A stretch of DNA of 64,000 bases from Ramlibacter alkalitolerans (GCF_016722765.1 NZ_JAEQND010000019.1:18756-82755), one strand, 5' to 3'. Shown: positions 1 through 8,783, counted from the first letter of the stretch. Translations and numbers: made by a program. Notes: generated by a model from the sequence alone, not told the origin.

Positions 1-603
1 GCTCCATCCCAGGCGCTGCATCAGGCGCAGGGGCTCCTTGCGCGCCGCCTCGAGTTCGCGCCACAGGGCCACCGCGCCGGCGGCCTGCGGCCGGGCGAGC
101 AGGAACAGGTTGCAACCGGAGAAGTCGCCGTCGGCGAAGCGCAACCAGGTGCGCCGGGTGCCGGGCGCAGCCGCCTCCACGGCAGCGCGCCCGGCCAGGG
201 CCGCGACCACGTCGGCATCGGCCGGGCACGCGGCCAGGAACTCGTGGATCCACTCCGGCTGCAGCAGCGCATGGTCAGCGGTGGTGACCAGCAGCGGGGC
301 GCCTTCGCGCGCCAGTGCCGCCGCGACCGTGGCGCTGGGGCCGTCGGCCGTCGGCAGGGTGGCCAGGGGCTTGCCGCAGCTTGCGGGCAGCAGGCCGGCC
401 AGTCCTTCCAGCCGCTGCGGGCTGTCGATCGCAACCAGGATGCGGCCGACCTCGGGCGCAGCCGCGAGCGCGGCGACGACGCGCTCGATCATCGTGCTGC
501 CGCCGATGGCGATCAGCGCCTTGTGGCTGACGCCGGCGTACTCGGCCAGCGGGTCGCCGCCGGGGCGCGTGCCGGCCAGCACCAGGGCGGTGAGGCCGGG
601 CAT
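1..603 (-). CDS. NTP-transferase (MobA/GlmU-N-like nucleotidyltransferase), 3' end cut by window edge
   Basis: Starts at ATG 603 and stays open for 201 codons to the window edge, so only the N-terminal part is visible. It opens with a nucleotidyltransferase signature: a hydrophobic strand then LAGTRPGGDPLAEY, a loose form of the GxGTRxxP nucleotide-binding loop, followed by HKALIAIGGSTMIERVV, where sugar-NTP and MobA-like transferases have K(A/P)L-x-x-x-G-x-P-M-I. A TTADHALL stretch (about residue 100) matches the metal-binding (G/A)D segment. The family activates a phosphorylated small molecule as an NDP derivative. It starts one base after the stop of the GNAT-like gene and next to a CDP-alcohol phosphatidyltransferase, so it may supply a CDP-linked head group. 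The family is fairly secure; the substrate is unknown. Confidence 0.75.
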   Translation of the reverse strand, partial: MPGLTALVLAGTRPGGDPLAEYAGVSHKALIAIGGSTMIERVVAALAAAPEVGRILVAIDSPQRLEGLAGLLPASCGKPLATLPTADGPSATVAAALAREGAPLLVTTADHALLQPEWIHEFLAACPADADVVAALAGRAAVEAAAPGTRRTWLRFADGDFSGCNLFLLARPQAAGAVALWRELEAARKEPLRLMQRLGWS

Positions 604-604
604 G

Positions 605-1744
605 TCAGGCCGCGCCGCCGACCAGGCGTTTTTCGTACACGCGGTAGGTCTTGTACGGATCGGCGCCTAGCGCTTCGATGATGTGGCGCATCGGCCGGTT
701 GTCCTCGAGGATCCACGAGAGTTCGACCTTCTGTACGCCCTTGGCGCGCAGCCCCTGGCGCATCGTGTCGATCGCCAGGAAGGGCGCCACCGCGCCGGCG
801 AATTCGCCGCTGATGCTGCGGCTGATCCCCATCAGCGGAACGCGCGCCGTCCGCGTTCCGCGCTTGAGGCGCAGCATCAGCTTGGCCCAGTTGAACGGCA
901 GCAGGCTGCCGCCGAAGTCGGCGATCATCTCGTTGAGGTTCGGCAGCGCGATGCCGAAGCCGACGGGCTTGCCATGCAGTTCGACGATGGCGACGCAGCG
1001 GGGATCGATGAACATCTTCAGGCTCTTGGCCATGTGCGCGATCTCCGCCGGCGTGAACGGGATGAAGCCCCAGTTCTGCGACCACGCATCGTTGAAGATG
1101 GCCGTGACGGTATCGAACTCCTCCCGGTAGCGGCGGGTGTCCAGGTTGCGCACCGTCAGGGCGGCCGGCTTGCGCGGGCCGATCATGCGCTGCGCGGCCG
1201 CCGGCATCTCGTGCTCGATGTCGTAGAGGTAGGCGATCAGGTCCTTCGCCTTGGCGTAACCGAGCGCCTCGACGCGGGGGCCCGCATAGGGAGCGTCGTG
1301 CCCCATCAGCATCATCGGCGGCGTGTCGAAGCCGTCGACCAGCAGGCCCGTTTCCTCGTTGATCGACAGGTTGAACGGCCCGAGGATGCGCCGCTTGCCG
1401 CGCGCTGCCAGCCAGGCCTCCGCGGCTTCGAACAACGCGGCGAAGACGGCGCTGTCGTCCTCGGCGCAGATCATCCCGAAGTGGCCGACCTCGGGATCGC
1501 GCACCAGGCGATCGACCTGGGCGCTGATGCGGCCGACGTCCCGGCCGTCGCGGCGAGCGAGCCAGAACTGCGTCTCGGCGTGGGCGAAATACGGGTTCTT
1601 GCGCGGCGAGAAGGCCTCTTGCCGCTCCATCATCAGCGGCGGGACGAAATGGGGATCGCGGGCATGCAGGCGCGCCGGCAACCGGATGAACCGGTCCAGT
1701 TCCGCGGAGGTCCGTACCGGGAGGATGTCGATGTCGTTCTTCAT
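605..1744 (-). CDS. large GNAT-fold acyltransferase (possible N-acyltransferase / bacterial ceramide-synthase-like)
   Basis: 379 residues from ATG 1744, which overlaps the preceding stop by 4 bases (ATGA). The N-terminal segment reads VRTSAELDRFIRLPARL then DPHFVPPLMMER and NPYFAHAE, typical of a conserved family of about 380 residues annotated as GNAT N-acetyltransferase. GRISAQVDR and GPFNLSINEE follow in the middle, and the C-terminal half carries the acyltransferase-like part (SWILEDNRPMRHIIEALGA). From memory, the bacterial ceramide synthase of Caulobacter belongs to a GNAT-like family of this kind and lies among LptF/LptG-like and lipid-kinase genes. That makes N-acylation of a long-chain amine plausible here. 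This is inference from family and context; no acyl donor can be read from the sequence. Confidence 0.6.
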   Translation of the reverse strand: MKNDIDILPVRTSAELDRFIRLPARLHARDPHFVPPLMMERQEAFSPRKNPYFAHAETQFWLARRDGRDVGRISAQVDRLVRDPEVGHFGMICAEDDSAVFAALFEAAEAWLAARGKRRILGPFNLSINEETGLLVDGFDTPPMMLMGHDAPYAGPRVEALGYAKAKDLIAYLYDIEHEMPAAAQRMIGPRKPAALTVRNLDTRRYREEFDTVTAIFNDAWSQNWGFIPFTPAEIAHMAKSLKMFIDPRCVAIVELHGKPVGFGIALPNLNEMIADFGGSLLPFNWAKLMLRLKRGTRTARVPLMGISRSISGEFAGAVAPFLAIDTMRQGLRAKGVQKVELSWILEDNRPMRHIIEALGADPYKTYRVYEKRLVGGAA

Positions 1745-2949
1745 GCGGTGGGGCGGGCCTTGGCACCTGCCAGGAAACCGAGCCAGAGGGTGCGCACGGC
1801 GTGCCAGGCGAAGGTCAGGCCTTGCCATGCGGTGACGATGTACAGGCCCGCCGGGCCGGCGCCGAGCAGGATCGCGAAGGCCATGATGGTCATCGTGATG
1901 TTGCGGCGGGCGATGAAGCTGCGCACCCGGCCATCCAGCGGCGTCGCCGCATGCAGCGCGAATCCGAGGCGCCGCCTGGCCACGCCCAGCACGATGCGGT
2001 CTGCCAGGTAGAAGACGATCAGCCAGACGGCCGCCAGGTAGAGCGGGTCGGCCGGCGTCCGGCCGCCCAGGCCCCAGGCCCAGGCGAAATACCAGAACGG
2101 GGGATGCACGATGTCGGTGCCGTGGTCCAGCACGTTGCCGATCGCCGAATCGGTGAGCGTGAGGCGCGCGATCTTGCCGTCCACGCTGTCGAGCACGCTC
2201 ATGCCGTAGGCGCAGAGAAAGCCGGCCAGGAAATCGCCGCGCGCGAACAGCGGCACCGCCAGGATGGTCAGCGCGATGGCCAGCAGCGTGACCGTGTTCG
2301 GATGGATGCGCCAGCGCGTGCACAGGCGCACCAGCGGCCACACCAGCGGCGGATAGACCCAGCGCGTGAGCAGGTCGGTCGAGCCCTTGTAGTTGTCCCA
2401 GAACATCTGGCGCTCCAGCCGCCGCCTCGCAGGGGCGCCGTCGACGGCATGGATCCAGTACGGCAGCGAGCGGCGCAGCTTGTCGACGTAGGCGGGGAAC
2501 TCCGCCTCGTCCAGCGGCGCGATCCGCCCCGCCGCCAGCAGGGCGTCGGCGACGGCGCGCAGGTCGGGCGCCTGCGGCGGGATGGCGTCGGCCAGCGCAG
2601 GTTCCAGCACCAGGGCGACCGCGCGTTGCGCTGCCTCGCCGCGCGCAGCGACGCAAGGCGCATTGCGGCGCAACAGGAAGCGGATCAGGCGCGGGTCGAC
2701 CGCGTTGCCGCCGTCCAGCGCCAACAGGGGCCCTGCGGCCAGCGCCCGGCGCAGGCGCGTTCCGAGCGGCGCCGTGTCCGGTTCGTTCGAGGCCCCCGCC
2801 CACGGGGGGATGACCCCATCGGCACCCGAGAGCACGACCTCGATGCCGGCTTCGAGCTTGCCCAGGCTGCGCCGGATGCGCTCGATCGTCGGGATGCCGA
2901 ACAAGGGTGTGGCGTGGGCGGCAGGGGCGGCGTCGATCCAGAGCTTCAT
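1741..2949 (-). CDS. CDP-alcohol phosphatidyltransferase with N-terminal extension (copy 1)
   Basis: 402 residues. The C-terminal half is a polytopic CDP-alcohol phosphatidyltransferase: the motif DSVDGKIAR, then G, then NVLDHGTD gives the family pattern D-x2-D-G-x2-A-R-x8-G-x3-D-x3-D, with all metal-binding aspartates present. Hydrophobic helices surround it. The enzyme would transfer a phospho-alcohol from a CDP carrier to an acceptor, releasing CMP. The first 180 or so residues are soluble (FGIPTIERIRRSLGKL, LLALDGGNAV) and look like a degenerate nucleotidyltransferase domain. That resembles bifunctional enzymes in which an NTP-transferase is fused to a CDP-alcohol transferase, as in di-myo-inositol-phosphate synthesis. 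It overlaps both neighbours by 4 bases. Product unknown. Confidence 0.8.
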   Translation of the reverse strand: MKLWIDAAPAAHATPLFGIPTIERIRRSLGKLEAGIEVVLSGADGVIPPWAGASNEPDTAPLGTRLRRALAAGPLLALDGGNAVDPRLIRFLLRRNAPCVAARGEAAQRAVALVLEPALADAIPPQAPDLRAVADALLAAGRIAPLDEAEFPAYVDKLRRSLPYWIHAVDGAPARRRLERQMFWDNYKGSTDLLTRWVYPPLVWPLVRLCTRWRIHPNTVTLLAIALTILAVPLFARGDFLAGFLCAYGMSVLDSVDGKIARLTLTDSAIGNVLDHGTDIVHPPFWYFAWAWGLGGRTPADPLYLAAVWLIVFYLADRIVLGVARRRLGFALHAATPLDGRVRSFIARRNITMTIMAFAILLGAGPAGLYIVTAWQGLTFAWHAVRTLWLGFLAGAKARPTA

Positions 2950-4013
2950 ACGCGCTCGCAGGCGTGCAGTTGGAGCAGCCCGATCAGGACGAACACGATC
3001 GGGGCCGCCAGTGCGATCAACAGCGGCGACCAGCGCGCGCTGGTGCCCAGGGCGGCGATCACGCCGTCGAACAGCAGGTACCCGAGACCGAGCACCAGGG
3101 CGGTCGCCATCGCGCGCCCGCCGGTGGTGGAGCGCGGCAGCAGGCAGGCGGTCGGCAGCGCCAGCAGCAGCATCACGAAGATGCCCAGCGGCGCCGTGAA
3201 GGAGCGGTAGAAGACCGTCTGGTAATAGCGGTGCGGCAAGGTCCCGGCGCGCGTGCCGGCGATGACTTCGGCCAGCATGGAACTGGACAGGCGCGGGTGG
3301 TCGACGTCCAGGCGGAGCACGTCGTCGGGGCGCAGGTTGGTGTCCCATTCGCGCTGCTGCGCGTGTTCGCGCACGACGCGGCCCTCGACGAGGCGCGTCT
3401 CCCACACGTCCTCGAGCAGCCAGGCCTTGCCGTTCCAGCGCGCTTGGCGGGCCACGATCCGGCGCGCGATCAATCCGTCCGGGCTGCGCACGTAGAGGCG
3501 CACGCCCTTGAGCAGGCGGCCGTCGGGGCTCACGCTGTCCAGCGCGGCGGTGCCGCCCCGGGTGGGCGCCCACAGGCGCGAGGACACGTCGTCCGCTGGC
3601 GCGCTGGCGCTCCACCATTCCTTCAGGTCGTTGTCGGCGCCGGGGAGGACCGTTTCCGACAGCGCGAACTGCGCGAGCGCGAGCACGCAACCCAGCGGCA
3701 GGAGATAGCCCAGCATGCGCATCACGCCGATGCCGGAGGCGCGCATGCTGGTGATCTCGAGGTTGCGTGCCATCGAATGCAGTGCGAGCAAGGTGCCGAT
3801 CAGCACCGCCGGCGGCAGCGCCATGACCAGGACGGAAGGCGTGCGCAGCAGGGCGTAGTACAGGATTCCGCGCAGGCCCTGGTCGCGCCGGAGGACGTCC
3901 GTCGTCACGTCCAGCAGTTCCAGCACCTGGATCAGCGCGCCGATCGCGAGCAACAGCACCAGGATCTGCGAGCCCACGCGGCGCCGCAGGTACGAGGACA
4001 TCCCCGGGTTCAT
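2946..4013 (-). CDS. LptG-like permease (YjgP/YjgQ family)
   Basis: 355 residues, three transmembrane helices near the N-terminus, a periplasmic beta-jellyroll region (about 95-270) and three further helices at the C-terminus, as in LptF/LptG. Recognisable segments are SYLRRRVGSQILVLLL, LPPAVLIGTLLALHSMARN and ITSMRASGIGVMRM near the N-terminus, and SFTAPLGIFVMLLLALP near the C-terminus. In LPS transport LptF and LptG form the permease that extracts lipid from the inner membrane, powered by LptB. This copy sits between a CDP-alcohol transferase and an LptF-like gene with 4-base overlaps on both sides. The normal chromosomal neighbour of lptFG in Burkholderiales is pepA, so this is probably a second set dedicated to another lipid. 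The assignment to LptG rather than LptF rests on gene order. Confidence 0.8.
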   Translation of the reverse strand: MNPGMSSYLRRRVGSQILVLLLAIGALIQVLELLDVTTDVLRRDQGLRGILYYALLRTPSVLVMALPPAVLIGTLLALHSMARNLEITSMRASGIGVMRMLGYLLPLGCVLALAQFALSETVLPGADNDLKEWWSASAPADDVSSRLWAPTRGGTAALDSVSPDGRLLKGVRLYVRSPDGLIARRIVARQARWNGKAWLLEDVWETRLVEGRVVREHAQQREWDTNLRPDDVLRLDVDHPRLSSSMLAEVIAGTRAGTLPHRYYQTVFYRSFTAPLGIFVMLLLALPTACLLPRSTTGGRAMATALVLGLGYLLFDGVIAALGTSARWSPLLIALAAPIVFVLIGLLQLHACERV

Positions 4014-5191
4014 GGCGCCACCCGCGCGCGGCGCAGCGGCCGCGCCCGTTCCAGCAGGGTCTCGACCCCGGCGACCGCGCGCGACACCGGGTTGTCGCCC
4101 GGCCAGGCCAGGCTGCCGCGGAAGATCCACAGGCTGAGCAGCGCGAACAACAGGTAGGGCGTCCAGACCGCCGCGGCCGCCGGCATGCGCCCGCTTTCCG
4201 CCAGGCTCTTGCCGAACTGCAGCGAATGATTGAGCAGCAGCAGCGCCACCGACGCGAAGATGACCCCCGGCGTGCGCCGCCCGCGCTTGGCCGCCATGCC
4301 CAAGGGCAGGGCCAGCAGCGGCAGCAAGGGCGGGATCAGGGAACGGGCCAGCCGGCTGTGGAATTCCGCCGCGGCACCCTGCTCGCAGGTCCTGCACATC
4401 GTCTGCCAGAGCTCCGCCAGGGTGCGCTCGCTGGCGGCCGCCCCGCGGTCGCGGAACGGCGAGTTCGCGGGCAGGGCTTCCTGGAAATATCCGCTGTCGA
4501 AGCGTGTGGTGGTCACTTCGCCGGCATCCGTCGTGCGCATCCGCACGCCCTGCTCCAGTTGCAGCCGCATGCCCTGGCCGTTCAGCGCGGCCTCGAGCCG
4601 GCCGCGTTCGGCGGTGGTGATCTCCTCCACCGCGCCATCGCGCCGCGACATGAAGACGCCGCGGAAACTGCGGCCGCCTTCATCCACCGTGTCGGCCCGG
4701 AAGCTGAATCCATGGGCGATGTCGATGAAGCGGTTTTCCTCGATGCGCGCGTCCCAGTTGGTCTGCAGCGCCTGGTCCATCCTGACGTGGTAGTCGTAGC
4801 GCGCCAGCGGCTGCAGCCGCCCGAACAGGTACAGGTTGAACACGCTCAGCAGCACGGCCAGCACGAAGTAGGGAGCCGCGATCCGCGCGATCGAGCGACC
4901 GGTCGACAGCATGACATCGAGTTCGCTGTCGTCGCACATGCGCGCTGCGGCCATGAAGATGGCGGCCGTGAAGGCGACCGGCAGCGCCAGCCCGAGGTAA
5001 TGCGGGACGAGTTCCGCGGCCATCAGCAGCACGAGCGGCAAGGCCGCGCCGGTGGACGCAGCGATGTCGAACAGCCGCAGCAGGCGGCCGAGCATGGTGG
5101 CGACCAGCATGGTCGCCACGCCGGCGATCAGGGGAATGGCGAACAGACGCAGCGCATAGCGGTCGAGCCGGTCGAACGGGCGAAGATGCAT
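4010..5191 (-). CDS. LptF-like permease (YjgP/YjgQ family)
   Basis: 393 residues beginning MHLRPFDRLDRYALRLF, followed by two or three transmembrane helices (20-130) including LALPVAFTAAIFMAAARMCDD and ELDVMLSTGRS, the conserved coupling segment of LptF. A periplasmic domain spans about 135-290 and further helices follow (LARSLIPPLLPLLALPLGMA). Two cysteines (MCRTC, near residue 265) lie in the periplasmic domain. The family moves lipid from the inner membrane to a periplasmic bridge together with LptG and the ATPase LptB; no lptB or lptC is visible here. It overlaps the LptG-like gene by 4 bases and follows the HIT gene after 12 bases, so it belongs to the same leftward operon. Confidence 0.82.
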   Translation of the reverse strand: MHLRPFDRLDRYALRLFAIPLIAGVATMLVATMLGRLLRLFDIAASTGAALPLVLLMAAELVPHYLGLALPVAFTAAIFMAAARMCDDSELDVMLSTGRSIARIAAPYFVLAVLLSVFNLYLFGRLQPLARYDYHVRMDQALQTNWDARIEENRFIDIAHGFSFRADTVDEGGRSFRGVFMSRRDGAVEEITTAERGRLEAALNGQGMRLQLEQGVRMRTTDAGEVTTTRFDSGYFQEALPANSPFRDRGAAASERTLAELWQTMCRTCEQGAAAEFHSRLARSLIPPLLPLLALPLGMAAKRGRRTPGVIFASVALLLLNHSLQFGKSLAESGRMPAAAAVWTPYLLFALLSLWIFRGSLAWPGDNPVSRAVAGVETLLERARPLRRARVAP

Positions 5192-5203
5192 CCGCGCCGC
5201 GCC

Positions 5204-5647
5204 CTACCCTGCGAAACGCGCCAGGGCCTCGCGCAGTTTCGAGCCCAGCGCGGCAGCGGTCTGCGCATCGAGCGCGACGGCGGGCTCGAGCGCCGGCGGG
5301 CCGGGCCAGCCGGTATCCGGGAAGTCCACGCCTTCGAAGCTGCGGCCGTCCTCATAGCGCGGAAGGATGTGGAAGTGCACGTCGCGGTCCACCATCATCA
5401 GCACCAGGTAATTGATGCGCTGGTAGCCGACCACCTCGCGCAGCGCCGCCTCGACGGCGTGCGTCAGGCCGCGGAGTTCGACGAAGGCACGTTCGCTGAC
5501 ATCGCCCAGGGCCTGCACCGGCTCGCGGCACACGAGCACCATGGAGCCCAGCGTCGGCTGCTTCGGCCGCAGCAGCAAGGTCCAGCAGTCCGTCTGCGCA
5601 AGACGGCCACCGGGGTCGCCGAATTTGAGTTCTGTCGCATTGGCCAT
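5204..5647 (-). CDS. HIT-family nucleotide hydrolase/transferase
   Basis: 147 residues. The histidine-triad motif region reads DVHFHILPRY near residue 85, aligned to the family HxHxHxxPR: the second and third histidines are present and the first is replaced by Asp. HIT proteins hydrolyse or transfer nucleoside monophosphates through the middle histidine. A cysteine-containing N-terminal strand (QTDCWTLLL, VLVCREP) and the helix before the motif fit the fold. It starts 36 bases after the phosphoesterase stop and ends 12 bases before the LptF-like gene, placing it in the leftward lipid operon. A role in handling a CDP-linked intermediate or its by-product is a guess from context. Confidence 0.82.
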   Translation of the reverse strand: MANATELKFGDPGGRLAQTDCWTLLLRPKQPTLGSMVLVCREPVQALGDVSERAFVELRGLTHAVEAALREVVGYQRINYLVLMMVDRDVHFHILPRYEDGRSFEGVDFPDTGWPGPPALEPAVALDAQTAAALGSKLREALARFAG

Positions 5648-5683
5648 CGGATGTCGATCCTCGCAGTTGCTGGCAGCAGGTCG

Positions 5684-6616
5684 TCAGAGATCGTTCCTAT
5701 TCTCGCCTGAGCCGAAGTGCCCGGCACGCGGAAGGGCCAAGGCAAAGCCGCCGTCGGCAACGAAGGCCTGGCCTTCGACGGACCAGCGCCGCACCTCCAC
5801 ATGCACGGAGGGGGCGCCATCGGCAGCACCATCGCGCAGGGACAGGCGATGCCACATCGCACCCTGGTCGCTGGGGTTGGGCAGCGCCGACGAGGACGGC
5901 ACGCACAGGCAGGGAATCGCGCCGTGGGGGCCCGCGACGGCGTCCAGCCGCGCATCGCGGGCATGGCCATGCAGCACCAGTTCGGCGCCGTGGCGGCGCA
6001 GCACGGCGCACAGGTCTTCGCGGTCGGCCAGGGCCTTGCGCCAGCCGATCGCGTCCGCCGCCGGCGGGTGGTGCAGCATGACGATGCGGGTTTGCCCTGA
6101 GGCCTGTTCCGCGGCGAGAAGGTCCGCCAGCCGCGCCAGTTGCGCCCGGCCCAGCCGGCCGCGCGCCAGCAACGGGGCCGTCGGCAAGGCCGAATTCAAG
6201 CCGATCAGGCTCACCCCCTCGACGCGGTGCACGAAAGGCCAGGTGTGGCCGTTGCGCGTCCAGGGCTCCCACAGGTCCAGGCCCGCGGCCGGCGGCACGC
6301 GCACCAGGGCATCGTGGTTGCCCGGCACCACGCTGATGCGCTGCGCCGGCGCCAGCGCCGCGAGCCACGCGGCGGCCTGCCGGAATTCACCGGGCAGCGA
6401 GAAGTTCGTGAGGTCGCCGGTGATCAGGATGTGATCGACCGCCTGCGCACGCAGGTCGCGCACCAGCGCATCGAGGATCTCGCTGCGGTGCAGGGCTCGC
6501 CGCCGCTGCCAGGACCAGGCACTGAGCTGGCGCTTGGACAGGCGCTGCAGCGGCGACAGCATCGGTTCGAACGGAAGGTGCACGTCCGAGACATGCGCGA
6601 AGGTCGTTCCGCTCAT
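5684..6616 (-). CDS. calcineurin-like metallophosphoesterase
   Basis: 310 residues with the ordered motifs of metal-dependent phosphoesterases: SDVHLPF (D11, H13), ITGDLTNFS, VPGNHDAL, LHHPP and HGHARD. The final motif is GHAR where many members have GHxH, so one metal ligand may differ. No signal peptide or membrane segment is visible, so it is probably cytoplasmic. The family includes UDP-diacylglucosamine hydrolases, cyclic nucleotide phosphodiesterases and lipid phosphatases, and the substrate cannot be told. It is the first gene of the leftward arm, with its start 63 bases from the start of the divergent CDP-alcohol transferase. Both arms are therefore probably controlled from this short gap. 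Confidence 0.85.
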   Translation of the reverse strand: MSGTTFAHVSDVHLPFEPMLSPLQRLSKRQLSAWSWQRRRALHRSEILDALVRDLRAQAVDHILITGDLTNFSLPGEFRQAAAWLAALAPAQRISVVPGNHDALVRVPPAAGLDLWEPWTRNGHTWPFVHRVEGVSLIGLNSALPTAPLLARGRLGRAQLARLADLLAAEQASGQTRIVMLHHPPAADAIGWRKALADREDLCAVLRRHGAELVLHGHARDARLDAVAGPHGAIPCLCVPSSSALPNPSDQGAMWHRLSLRDGAADGAPSVHVEVRRWSVEGQAFVADGGFALALPRAGHFGSGENRNDL

Positions 6617-6679
6617 CGATAATCACCCGCTGCCTTTTGGACTTTTCACGTTTTCGATCATGCCAAACCTTCATGCGCG

Positions 6680-7825
6680 ATGCGGCGGGCGGCCTCTGTG
6701 AGCACCGGTGACGCGGTGCACCCACGCGTGGCGGGTCGCGTCGTCGGCCAGTCCCCCTTGCGTATCTGGGGGCTGACTTCGGAGGCCCGCCTCAAGCGCC
6801 AGTTGCAGCGGGCCGGAGCCGATGCGCAAGGGGCCGACGCCGATCGCGTGGTGTTGCTGCGGGCGGACTGGGTCTACGACGAGGCGCTGGTGCGCGGCCT
6901 GGCCGCCGCGGCCGGCGATGTCGCCTTGTGTGCGGAGGAAGGCACGGTGGTCGCCCTCGCCGTTGCGGCGGCGGACGCCGAGCCGGCATCGGCGGCCCTG
7001 GCGCAGGGACGCGCCCCGGCGGGCGCGCGCGCTCTCTCGCCCATGCAGGTCGCCGACGGCTACAACGACAAGCTGCGCAAACGCGAACCGCCCTACCTCT
7101 TGCCGCTGACCGCGGACAACCTGCCGGCGATCGAGCGCCGCACCTTCAGCGGCGCCTACAAGGGCGTGACCGACCTGGTCACGCTGTACGTCTGGCCGCG
7201 GCCGGCACGGTATGTCACCGGCCTGTGCGCCCGCTCCGGCATCACGCCCAACCAGGTCACCTTCGCGAGCCTGCTGCTGGTGCTGGCGGCCATGTGGCTG
7301 TTCTGGACCGGCCGCTACGGCATGGGCCTGCTGGCGGCCTGGGCCATGACCTTCCTGGACACCGTCGATGGCAAGCTGGCGCGCGTGACGCTGCGTTCCT
7401 CGCGCTTCGGCGACATCTTCGACCACTCGATCGACCTGATCCATCCGCCCTTCTGGTGGTGGGCGTGGATCGTCGGCCTGCCGGCCGTGGGCCTGGCGCT
7501 GGAGCATCCGGCCCTGTGCCTGTGGGCCATCGTGGCCGGCTATGTGCTGCAGCGCCTGGAAGAAGGCGCCTTCATCGCCTGCTTCGGCATCGAGATGCAT
7601 GTCTGGGAACGCTTCGACAGCCGCTTCCGCCTGTTCACGGCGCGGCGCAACCCGAACCTGCTGCTGCTGACGGCTTCGTTCCTGTTCGGCCGCCCCGACC
7701 TCGGCATCGAGGCCGTGGCCTGGTGGACCGTGCTCTCGCTGCTGGTCCACGCCCTGCGCCTGCTGCAGGCCGGCCTGGCGCGCCGCCGCGGCCCGCTGCG
7801 TTCCTGGCTCGCGGCACCGACGTGA
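6680..7825 (+). CDS. CDP-alcohol phosphatidyltransferase with N-terminal extension (copy 2)
   Basis: 381 residues. The catalytic motif is DTVDGKLAR followed by G and IFDHSIDL, giving all expected aspartates. Just before the first helix is KGVTDLVTLYVWPR, and the helix region starts with SGITPNQVTF, the usual entry to the CDP-alcohol transferase core. Residues 1-130 form a soluble extension (LRIWGLTSEARLKRQL, VVLLRADWVYDEALVRGL) resembling a degraded nucleotidyltransferase domain. KLRKREPPYLLPL is reminiscent of the linker in inositol-phosphate cytidylyltransferase fusions. It is a paralogue of the leftward copy, opens the rightward arm and overlaps the next gene by 4 bases (GTGA). An alternative GTG start lies at 6698. 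Confidence 0.8.
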   Translation: MRRAASVSTGDAVHPRVAGRVVGQSPLRIWGLTSEARLKRQLQRAGADAQGADADRVVLLRADWVYDEALVRGLAAAAGDVALCAEEGTVVALAVAAADAEPASAALAQGRAPAGARALSPMQVADGYNDKLRKREPPYLLPLTADNLPAIERRTFSGAYKGVTDLVTLYVWPRPARYVTGLCARSGITPNQVTFASLLLVLAAMWLFWTGRYGMGLLAAWAMTFLDTVDGKLARVTLRSSRFGDIFDHSIDLIHPPFWWWAWIVGLPAVGLALEHPALCLWAIVAGYVLQRLEEGAFIACFGIEMHVWERFDSRFRLFTARRNPNLLLLTASFLFGRPDLGIEAVAWWTVLSLLVHALRLLQAGLARRRGPLRSWLAAPT

Positions 7826-8766
7826 ACGAGGACCTGCCCGCGCTGGTGGACGCGGAGCTGCGCCGCCCGGTGCCGCCCGCCGTGGCGGCGCTGGCGCAGC
7901 GGCTCGCGGCGCGCGCGCGGGGAGGCGCCCTCGCCGTGCTGTTCTACGGGTCGGCCCTGAGGGACGATGCGCTCGACGGCGTGCTCGACTTCTACGTGCT
8001 GGTCGAGCGCGCGGACGACTGGCCGCAGTCGCGCACGGCCGCCTGGGCCAACCGCATCCTGCCGCCCAACGTGGGCTACCTGGAAGACCCCGGCGCAGCC
8101 GCGAGCGCAAACCGCCGCCTGCGCGCGAAATATGCGGTCATGACGCTGGCGCAGTTTCGCCGGGCCATGTCCGTGCGACGCATCGACACGACGCTCTGGG
8201 CCAGGTTCTCCCAGCCCTGCGCGTGCGTGCAGGCCCGCCACGCTGCGGCATTCGAGGCGGTGCGCGAGGCCATCTGCGATGCGATCGTGACCGCAGCGCA
8301 TTGGGCGGCAGCGCTGGGGCCGCCCGCGGCCGACGCGGCCAGCTACTGGCGCGCCTTGTACCAGCGCACCTATGCGGCAGAGCTGCGCGTCGAATCGTCT
8401 GCGCGCGCCGTGGACCTGGTGGGCCGGGACGCTGCGCGCTTCACGCGGCTGCTGCCACTGGCCTGGCGCGCAGCCGGTATCGCTTTCAGCGCCGCCGAGG
8501 ATCGAATGGTCCCCCTGGTGGGCGCTGCCGAACGCGCGGAGGCCGAAACGCGCTGGCAACGCCGTCGACGGCTGGGCCGGCCGCTGAACCTGTTGCGCCT
8601 GCTCAAGGCGGCGCTCACCTTCGAGAACGCCACCGACTATGTCGCCTGGAAGGTGGAGCGCCACAGCGGCCTGCGCATCGAGCCGACCGCGTTCCAGCGG
8701 CGCCATCCGCTGCTGGCCGCGCCGGCCCTGTACTGGCGCCTGCGCAGGCTCGGCGTGCTGCGCTGA
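7822..8766 (+). CDS. nucleotidyltransferase-fold protein of unknown function
   Basis: 314 residues from GTG 7822, which overlaps the previous stop by 4 bases; no ATG lies near. Near residue 45 it reads LFYGSALRDDALDGVLDFYVL, matching the GS-x(n)-D-x-D pattern of the polymerase-beta nucleotidyltransferase fold (glycine-serine followed by acidic residues that bind metal). The rest is helical, with an arginine-rich C-terminus (LRRLGVLR), and I see no clear membrane helices. It could transfer a nucleotide to a lipid head group or be a non-catalytic relative. Position between a CDP-alcohol transferase and a DUF3108 gene ties it to the lipid cluster. I do not recognise a named family. Confidence 0.6.
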   Translation: MNEDLPALVDAELRRPVPPAVAALAQRLAARARGGALAVLFYGSALRDDALDGVLDFYVLVERADDWPQSRTAAWANRILPPNVGYLEDPGAAASANRRLRAKYAVMTLAQFRRAMSVRRIDTTLWARFSQPCACVQARHAAAFEAVREAICDAIVTAAHWAAALGPPAADAASYWRALYQRTYAAELRVESSARAVDLVGRDAARFTRLLPLAWRAAGIAFSAAEDRMVPLVGAAERAEAETRWQRRRRLGRPLNLLRLLKAALTFENATDYVAWKVERHSGLRIEPTAFQRRHPLLAAPALYWRLRRLGVLR

Positions 8767-8783
8767 AAACCCGGGACACCGCC

